A stretch of 64,000 nucleotides of DNA from Bilabrum cf. latius (lineage: Eukaryota; Bigyra: Bicosoecida; Bigyra; Bicosoecida). How positions within the stretch are numbered: the first letter of the stretch is position 1; the number at the start of each line of letters is the position of its first letter. The notes under the pieces were generated by a model. It worked only from the letters and a program-made list of their open reading frames with translations, searched no databases and was not told where the DNA came from. The translations under genes were made by a program, and so were the position numbers. The DNA lies in NCBI GenBank assembly GCA_965178125.1, contig OZ237756.1, positions 930,001 through 994,000 on the forward strand. The letters run 5' to 3'. This document shows positions 56,748-64,000 of the stretch, in pieces.

Positions 56748-57880
56748 TCTAATATAAAGTCAGGGACAGGGTCGGGGAAAAAATATTTTCATCTTCAATA
56801 TTTGTCGAAAAACGACGTGCTACGATCTCGGTAACTACAGGTGATATGAAGACCGTTCAAACTGCATCGGGACGGCCTGGGGGCACAACATGGGCCAAAT
56901 GTTCCCCAGGTTCCGTTCTGGCCGCGTGGCGCCGATATGGGTGTATGAAGAATTTCACACCGAAAAACGACGTGCTACGATCTCGGCAACTACAGGTGAT
57001 ATGAAGACCGTTCAAACTGCATCGGGACGGCCTGGGGGCACAACATGGGCCAAATGTTCCCCAGGTTCCGTTCTGGCCGCGCGGCGCCGATATGGGTGTA
57101 TGAAGAATTTCACACCGAAAAACGACGTGCTACGATCTCGGCAACTACAGGTGATATGAAGACCGTTCAAACTGCATCGGGACGGCCTGGGGGCACAACA
57201 TGGGCCAAATGTTCCCCAGGTTCCGTTCTGGCCGCGCGGCGCCGATATGGGTGTATGAAGAATTTCACACCGAAAAACGACGTGCTACGATCTCGGCAAC
57301 TACAGGTGATATGAAGACCGTTCAAACTGCATCGGGACGGCCTGGGGGCACAACATGGGCCAAATGTTCCCCAGGTTCCGTTCTGGCCGCGCGGCGCCGA
57401 TATGGGTGTATGAAGAATTTCACACCGAAAAACGACGTGCTACGATCTCGGCAACTACAGGTGATATGAAGACCGTTCAAACTGCATCGGGACGGCCTGG
57501 GGGCACAACATGGGCCAAATGTTCCCCAGGTTCCGTTCTGGCCGCGCGGCGCCGATATGGGTGTATGAAGAATTTCACACCGAAAAACGACGTGCTACGA
57601 TCTCGGCAACTACAGGTGATATGAAGACCGTTCAAACTGCATCGGGACGGCCTGGGGGCACAACATGGGCCAAATGTTCCCCAGGTTCCGTTCTGGCCGC
57701 GCGGCGCCGATATGGGTGTATGAAGAATTTCACACCGAAAAACGACGTGCTACGATCTCGGCAACTACAGGTGATATGAAGACCGTTCAAACTGCATCGG
57801 GACGGCCTGGGAGCACAACATGGGCCAAATGTTCCCCAGGTTCCGTTCTGGCCGCGCGGCGCCGATATGGGTGTATGAAG
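56748..57880 (+). repeat. Subtelomeric 155-bp tandem repeats, family A (7 copies)
   Basis: After a short AT-rich leader, seven copies of a 155-bp unit (e.g. starting GACGTGCTACGATCTCGG) follow at exact 155-bp spacing and are almost identical. The last copy ends early, inside the segment after GTGTATGAAG, and passes into unique DNA. Confidence 0.95.
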
Positions 57881-58279
57881 ATTTGCATGTTTATTCAATA
57901 TGCATGGTTTATCTGTCAATTGTAGAATGGGTATGGTGTACATGACAGTTGTATTTGCTGTGTGGATTGCTTTGATCTAAGGTATTAACTGGTTGACACG
58001 TCAAGACTCAACAGAATGCCTCCCGGCTCCTAATGCTGCGTCCGAATGGGTCAATGGCAGACACTTTGGCAAACTCCTCTCACAAGCTGGCCCAGCTGCC
58101 ACTGACCTCAATTGCCGTCCCCCTGCCTGCCTCTCACTCGTCACCGAAAGCTGCTAGGAGCGCTTCCACAGCGTCGACGTCTGCCGCATTGAGATCTCCT
58201 TTCGCCGTCTTCTCGAGGGCCGTCATCAGGTTTGCGAACATTTCCAACTCGCGGTCCCTCTCTTCAATTGTTGCCTCGG
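57881..58279. other. Unique DNA between subtelomeric arrays
   Basis: About 400 bp of non-repeated sequence, flanked on the left by 155-bp repeats and on the right by a telomeric tract. Its right part codes for the end of a protein on the minus strand. Confidence 0.7.
58134..58279 (-). pseudogene. Truncated 3' end of a protein-coding gene abutting telomeric repeats
   Basis: Minus-strand frame ending in TGA at 58134-58136 codes about 47 residues including EERDRELEMFANLMTALEK and LNAADVDAVEALLAAFGDE, a normal-looking acidic helical C-terminus. Its 5' part is missing: upstream the sequence passes directly into the TTAGGG tract at about 58280. Family unknown. Confidence 0.5.
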
Positions 58280-58675
58280 TTTAGGTTAGGGTTAGGGTTA
58301 GGGTTAGGGTTAGGGTTAGGGTTAGGGTTAGGGTTAGGGTTAGGGTTAGGGTTAGGGTTAGGGTTAGGGTTAGGGTTAGGGTTAGGGTTAGGGTTAGGGT
58401 TAGGGTTAGGGTTAGGGTTAGGGTTAGGGTTAGGGTTAGGGTTAGGGTTAGGGTTAGGGTTAGGGTTAGGGTTAGGGTTAGGGTTAGGGTTAGGGTTAGG
58501 GTTAGGGTTAGGGTTAGGGTTAGGGTTAGGGTTAGGGTTAGGGTTAGGGTTAGGGTTAGGGTTAGGGTTAGGGTTAGGGTTAGGGTTAGGGTTAGGGTTA
58601 GGGTTAGGGTTAGGGTTAGGGTTAGGGTTAGGGTTAGGGTTAGGGTTAGGGTTAGGGTTAGGGTTAGGGTTAGGG
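58280..58675 (+). repeat. Interstitial telomeric tract 2, (TTAGGG)n, about 396 bp
   Basis: Starts with one TTAGG variant, then perfect TTAGGG hexamers in the same orientation as tract 1; ends at the same leader sequence. Confidence 0.97.
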
Positions 58676-59984
58676 TATCTAATATAAAGTCAGGGACAGG
58701 GTCGGGGAAAAAAAAATTTCATCTTCACTTTTTGTCGAAAAAATGCGCGCGACGATCTCGGCAACCAGATGAGATATGAGGACCGTTCAAACTGCATCGG
58801 GACGGCCTGGGGGTACAATGTTGGGCAAATGTTCCCCAGGTTCCGTTTATACCGCGCGGCGACAATATGGCTGGACGAAGATTGTCATGCAGAAAAAATG
58901 CGCGCGACGATCTCGGCAACCAGATGAGATATGAAGACCGTTCAAACTGCATCGGGACGGCCTGGGGGTACAATGTGGGGCAAATGTTCCCCAGGTTCCG
59001 TTTTGACCGCGCGGCGACAATATGGCTGGACAAAGATTGTCATGCAGAAAAAATGCGCGCGACGATCTCGGCAACCAGATGAGATATGAAGACCGTTCAA
59101 ACTGCATCGGGACGGCCTGGGACCACAACAGGGGGCAAATGTTCCCCAGGTTCCGTTTTGACCGCGCGGCGACAATATGGCTGGACGAAGATTGTCATGC
59201 AGAAAAAATGCGCGCGACGATCTCGGCAACCAGATGAGATATGAAGACCGTTCAAACTGCATCGGGACGGCCTGGGGGTACAATGTGGGGCAAATGTTCC
59301 CCAGGTTCCGTTTTGACCGCGCGGCGACAATATGGCTGGACGAAGATTGTCATGCAGAAAAAATGCGCGCGACGATCTCGGCAACCAGATGAGATATGAA
59401 GACCGTTCAAACTGCATCGGGACGGCCTGGGGGTACAATGTGGGGCAAATGTTCCCCAGGTTCCGTTTTGACCGCGCGGCGACAATATGGCTGGACGAAG
59501 ATTGTCATGCAGAAAAAATGCGCGCGACGATCTCGGCAACCAGATGAGATATGAAGACCGTTCAAACTGCATCGGGACGGCCTGGGGGTACAATGTGGGG
59601 CAAATGTTCCCCAGGTTCCGTTTTGACCGCGCGGCGACAATATGGCTGGACGAAGATTGTCATGCAGAAAAAATGCGCGCGACGATCTCGGCAACCAGAT
59701 GAGATATGAAGACCGTTCAAACTGCATCGGGACGGCCTGGGGGTACAATGTGGGGCAAATGTTCCCCAGGTTCCGTTTTGACCGCGCGGCGACAATATGG
59801 CTGGACGAAGATTGTCATGCAGAAAAAATGCGCGCGACGATCTCGGCAACCAGATGAGATATGAAGACCGTTCAAACTGCATCGGGACGGCCTGGGGGTA
59901 CAATGTGGGGCAAATGTTCCCCAGGTTCCGTTTTGACCGCGCGGCGACAATATGGCTGGACGAAGATTGTCATGCAGAAAAAAT
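58676..59984 (+). repeat. Subtelomeric 155-bp tandem repeats, family B (8 copies)
   Basis: Leader followed by eight 155-bp units with AAATGCGCGCGACGATCTCGG and AACCAGATGAGATATGAAG. Same length and core as family A (GAAGACCGTT, TTCCCCAGGTTCCG), but diverged. The last unit is cut by tract 3. Confidence 0.95.
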
Positions 59985-60088
59985 GGGTAGGGTTAGGGTT
60001 AGGGTTAGGGTTAGGGTTAGGGTTAGGGTTAGGGTTAGGGTTAGGGTTAGGGTTAGGGTTAGGGTTAGGGTTAGGGTTAGGGTTAGGG
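59985..60088 (+). repeat. Interstitial telomeric tract 3, (TTAGGG)n, about 104 bp
   Basis: Short tract beginning GGGTAGGG directly after a truncated family B unit, ending at the leader. Confidence 0.97.
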
Positions 60089-61394
60089 TATCTAATATAA
60101 AGTCAGGGACAGGGTCGGGGAAAAAATATTTTCATCTTCACTTTTTGTCGAAAAAATACAACATAGGATCTCGGCAACCACAGGAGATATGAAGACCGTT
60201 GAAACGGCATTAGGACCGCCTAGGGGCACAACATGGGGCAAATGCTCCCCAGGTTCCGTTTTTGTCGCGCGGCGCCGATATGGATCGATGAAGATTTACA
60301 TGCTGCAAAAATACAACATAGGATCTCGGCAACCACAGGAGATATGAAGACCGTTGAAACGGCATTAGGACCGCCTAGGGGCACAACATGGGGCAAATGT
60401 TCCCCAGGTTCCGTTTTTGTCGCGCGGCGCCGATATGGATCGATGAAGATTTACATGCTGCAAAAATACAACATAGGATCTCGGCAACCACAGGAGATAT
60501 GAAGACCGTTGAAACGGCATTAGGACCGCCTAGGGGCACAACATGGGGCAAATGTTCCCCAGGTTCCGTTTTTGTCGCGCGGTGCCGATATGGATCGATG
60601 AAGATTTACATGCTGCAAAAATACAACATAGGATTTCGGCAACCACAGGAGATATGAAGACCGTTGAAACGGCATTAGGACCGCCTAGGGGCACAACATG
60701 GGGCAAATGTTCCCCAGGTTCCGTTTTTGTCGCGCGGTGCCGATATGGATCGATGAAGATTTACATGCTGCAAAAATACAACATAGGATCTCGGCAACCA
60801 CAGGAGATATGAAGACCGTTGAAACGGCATTAGGACCGCCTGGGGGCACAACATGGGGCAAATGTTCCCCAGGTTCCGTTTTTGTCGCGCGGCGCCGATA
60901 TGGATCGATGAAGATTTACATGCTGCAAAAATACAACATAGGATCTCGGCAACCACAGGAGATATGAAGACCGTTGAAACGGCATTAGGACCGCCTAGGG
61001 GCACAACATGGGGCAAATGTTCCCCAGGTTCCGTTTTTGTCGCGCGGCGCCGATATGGATCGATGAAGATTTACATGCTGCAAGGGGGGGGGGTTAAGGG
61101 TTAGGGTTAGGGTTAGGGTTAGGGTTAGGGTTAGGGTTAGGGTTAGGGTTAGGGTTAGGGTTAGGGTTAGGGTTAGGGTTAGGGTTAGGGTTAGGGTTAG
61201 GGTTAGGGTTAGGGTTAGGGTTAGGGTTAGGGTTAGGGTTAGGGTTAGGGTTAGGGTTAGGGTTAGGGTTAGGGTTAGGGTTAGGGTTAGGGTTAGGGTT
61301 AGGGTTAGGGTTAGGGTTAGGGTTAGGGTTAGGGTTAGGGTTAGGGTTAGGGTTAGGGTTAGGGTTAGGGTTAGGGTTAGGGTTAGGGTTAGGG
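60089..61394 (+). repeat. Higher-order repeat unit 1 (1,306 bp): leader, six family C 155-mers, G10, TTAGGG tract
   Basis: Leader from 60089, six 155-bp family C units to 61083, a run of ten G, TTAAGGG, then about 49 TTAGGG hexamers to 61394. The six units differ by single-base variants (CTCCCC in unit 1, GGTGCCG in units 3 and 4, ATTTCGG in unit 4, GGGGGC in unit 5). Confidence 0.95.
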
Positions 61395-62700
61395 TATCTA
61401 ATATAAAGTCAGGGACAGGGTCGGGGAAAAAATATTTTCATCTTCACTTTTTGTCGAAAAAATACAACATAGGATCTCGGCAACCACAGGAGATATGAAG
61501 ACCGTTGAAACGGCATTAGGACCGCCTAGGGGCACAACATGGGGCAAATGCTCCCCAGGTTCCGTTTTTGTCGCGCGGCGCCGATATGGATCGATGAAGA
61601 TTTACATGCTGCAAAAATACAACATAGGATCTCGGCAACCACAGGAGATATGAAGACCGTTGAAACGGCATTAGGACCGCCTAGGGGCACAACATGGGGC
61701 AAATGTTCCCCAGGTTCCGTTTTTGTCGCGCGGCGCCGATATGGATCGATGAAGATTTACATGCTGCAAAAATACAACATAGGATCTCGGCAACCACAGG
61801 AGATATGAAGACCGTTGAAACGGCATTAGGACCGCCTAGGGGCACAACATGGGGCAAATGTTCCCCAGGTTCCGTTTTTGTCGCGCGGTGCCGATATGGA
61901 TCGATGAAGATTTACATGCTGCAAAAATACAACATAGGATTTCGGCAACCACAGGAGATATGAAGACCGTTGAAACGGCATTAGGACCGCCTAGGGGCAC
62001 AACATGGGGCAAATGTTCCCCAGGTTCCGTTTTTGTCGCGCGGTGCCGATATGGATCGATGAAGATTTACATGCTGCAAAAATACAACATAGGATCTCGG
62101 CAACCACAGGAGATATGAAGACCGTTGAAACGGCATTAGGACCGCCTGGGGGCACAACATGGGGCAAATGTTCCCCAGGTTCCGTTTTTGTCGCGCGGCG
62201 CCGATATGGATCGATGAAGATTTACATGCTGCAAAAATACAACATAGGATCTCGGCAACCACAGGAGATATGAAGACCGTTGAAACGGCATTAGGACCGC
62301 CTAGGGGCACAACATGGGGCAAATGTTCCCCAGGTTCCGTTTTTGTCGCGCGGCGCCGATATGGATCGATGAAGATTTACATGCTGCAAGGGGGGGGGGT
62401 TAAGGGTTAGGGTTAGGGTTAGGGTTAGGGTTAGGGTTAGGGTTAGGGTTAGGGTTAGGGTTAGGGTTAGGGTTAGGGTTAGGGTTAGGGTTAGGGTTAG
62501 GGTTAGGGTTAGGGTTAGGGTTAGGGTTAGGGTTAGGGTTAGGGTTAGGGTTAGGGTTAGGGTTAGGGTTAGGGTTAGGGTTAGGGTTAGGGTTAGGGTT
62601 AGGGTTAGGGTTAGGGTTAGGGTTAGGGTTAGGGTTAGGGTTAGGGTTAGGGTTAGGGTTAGGGTTAGGGTTAGGGTTAGGGTTAGGGTTAGGGTTAGGG
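61395..62700 (+). repeat. Higher-order repeat unit 2 (1,306 bp)
   Basis: Repeats unit 1 at an exact 1,306-bp offset, with the same variants in the same six 155-mers and the same TTAGGG tract length. Confidence 0.95.
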
Positions 62701-63904
62701 TATCTAATATAAAGTCAGGGACAGGGTCGGGGAAAAAATATTTTCATCTTCACTTTTTGTCGAAAAAATACAACATAGGATCTCGGCAACCACAGGAGAT
62801 ATGAAGACCGTTGAAACGGCATTAGGACCGCCTAGGGGCACAACATGGGGCAAATGCTCCCCAGGTTCCGTTTTTGTCGCGCGGCGCCGATATGGATCGA
62901 TGAAGATTTACATGCTGCAAAAATACAACATAGGATCTCGGCAACCACAGGAGATATGAAGACCGTTGAAACGGCATTAGGACCGCCTAGGGGCACAACA
63001 TGGGGCAAATGTTCCCCAGGTTCCGTTTTTGTCGCGCGGCGCCGATATGGATCGATGAAGATTTACATGCTGCAAAAATACAACATAGGATCTCGGCAAC
63101 CACAGGAGATATGAAGACCGTTGAAACGGCATTAGGACCGCCTAGGGGCACAACATGGGGCAAATGTTCCCCAGGTTCCGTTTTTGTCGCGCGGTGCCGA
63201 TATGGATCGATGAAGATTTACATGCTGCAAAAATACAACATAGGATTTCGGCAACCACAGGAGATATGAAGACCGTTGAAACGGCATTAGGACCGCCTAG
63301 GGGCACAACATGGGGCAAATGTTCCCCAGGTTCCGTTTTTGTCGCGCGGTGCCGATATGGATCGATGAAGATTTACATGCTGCAAAAATACAACATAGGA
63401 TCTCGGCAACCACAGGAGATATGAAGACCGTTGAAACGGCATTAGGACCGCCTGGGGGCACAACATGGGGCAAATGTTCCCCAGGTTCCGTTTTTGTCGC
63501 GCGGCGCCGATATGGATCGATGAAGATTTACATGCTGCAAAAATACAACATAGGATCTCGGCAACCACAGGAGATATGAAGACCGTTGAAACGGCATTAG
63601 GACCGCCTAGGGGCACAACATGGGGCAAATGTTCCCCAGGTTCCGTTTTTGTCGCGCGGCGCCGATATGGATCGATGAAGATTTACATGCTGCAAGGGGG
63701 GGGGGTTAAGGGTTAGGGTTAGGGTTAGGGTTAGGGTTAGGGTTAGGGTTAGGGTTAGGGTTAGGGTTAGGGTTAGGGTTAGGGTTAGGGTTAGGGTTAG
63801 GGTTAGGGTTAGGGTTAGGGTTAGGGTTAGGGTTAGGGTTAGGGTTAGGGTTAGGGTTAGGGTTAGGGTTAGGGTTAGGGTTAGGGTTAGGGTTAGGGTT
63901 AGGG
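62701..63904 (+). repeat. Higher-order repeat unit 3 (1,204 bp)
   Basis: Same as units 1 and 2 except that the TTAGGG tract is 102 bp (17 hexamers) shorter. Confidence 0.95.
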
Positions 63905-64000
63905 TATCTAATATAAAGTCAGGGACAGGGTCGGGGAAAAAATATTTTCATCTTCAATATTTGTCGAAAAACGACGTGCTACGATCTCGGCAACTACAGG
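63905..64000 (+). repeat. Leader and start of another family A 155-bp array, cut by the window edge
   Basis: After the leader the sequence reads CAATATTTGTCGAAAAACG then GACGTGCTACGATCTCGG, matching the start of the family A array at 56748, not family C. Confidence 0.9.

Noticed and set aside
55816-56757. 313-residue open frame of alternating Gly-Leu through the telomeric tract
   Set aside because: Pure translation of TTAGGG hexamers; repeat DNA, not a gene. The same applies to 58232-58687.
56890-63716. Series of 89- to 113-residue frames repeated every 155 bp on both strands
   Set aside because: The unit length is not a multiple of three, so each frame merely crosses two phases of the same satellite before meeting a stop. 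No start context or known domain.
56748-64000. Regular repeats resembling a CRISPR array
   Set aside because: Units are contiguous 155-bp satellites with no unique spacers, in eukaryotic subtelomeric DNA.

Overview
The window is nuclear DNA of a GC-rich, gene-dense unicellular eukaryote. Its genes are eukaryotic (four-domain voltage-gated Ca channel, LSm8, SPC24, p24/TMED, VPS37, SECIS-binding protein, TBC RabGAP). Introns are few and short (about 35-180 nt, GT-AG), and the right end is subtelomeric with TTAGGG repeats. I cannot place the organism. TTAGGG argues against the land-plant type telomere, and the calcium, EF-hand and calcyphosin genes suit a flagellated protist or alga.

The main result is a non-canonical genetic code. 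Nearly every conserved gene is cut into pieces by in-frame TAG codons, and the pieces lie in one frame and join without gaps if TAG is read as glutamine. TAG occupies the invariant Gln of threonyl-tRNA synthetase (TI-Q-LDF), the catalytic Gln finger of a TBC RabGAP (GYV-Q), and a CAA/TAG/CAA/TAG/CAA-like glutamine tract in the Ca channel. TAA and TGA both still end genes. All CDS below are assembled under UAG = Gln, UAA and UGA = stop.

Layout. 1-10 kb: 3' end of a gene; a pseudokinase-armadillo-RING protein; an SDE2 homologue carrying a SPRY domain; an AT-rich island with a duplicated gene fragment. 10-19 kb: one 2,926-residue four-domain calcium channel gene. 20-28 kb: hypothetical genes, a PAM2-motif protein and a DCAF15-like protein. 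28-43 kb: D-lactate dehydrogenase, LSm8, an EF-hand-like protein, ThrRS, TBC RabGAP, SPC24, p24 and a four-TM protein. 43-55 kb: a 7TM protein, a CxxC zinc protein, calcyphosin-like, VPS37A-like (ESCRT-I), SECISBP2-like and ACSF3. 55.4-64 kb: subtelomere of six TTAGGG tracts alternating with arrays of 155-bp tandem units, including a 1,306-bp higher-order repeat and a truncated gene fragment abutting a telomeric tract.

The genes are housekeeping and do not form one pathway. Many sit as divergent pairs with 118-210 bp between start codons, or convergent pairs with about 80-325 bp between stops. The G-strand orientation puts the chromosome end to the right of the window.
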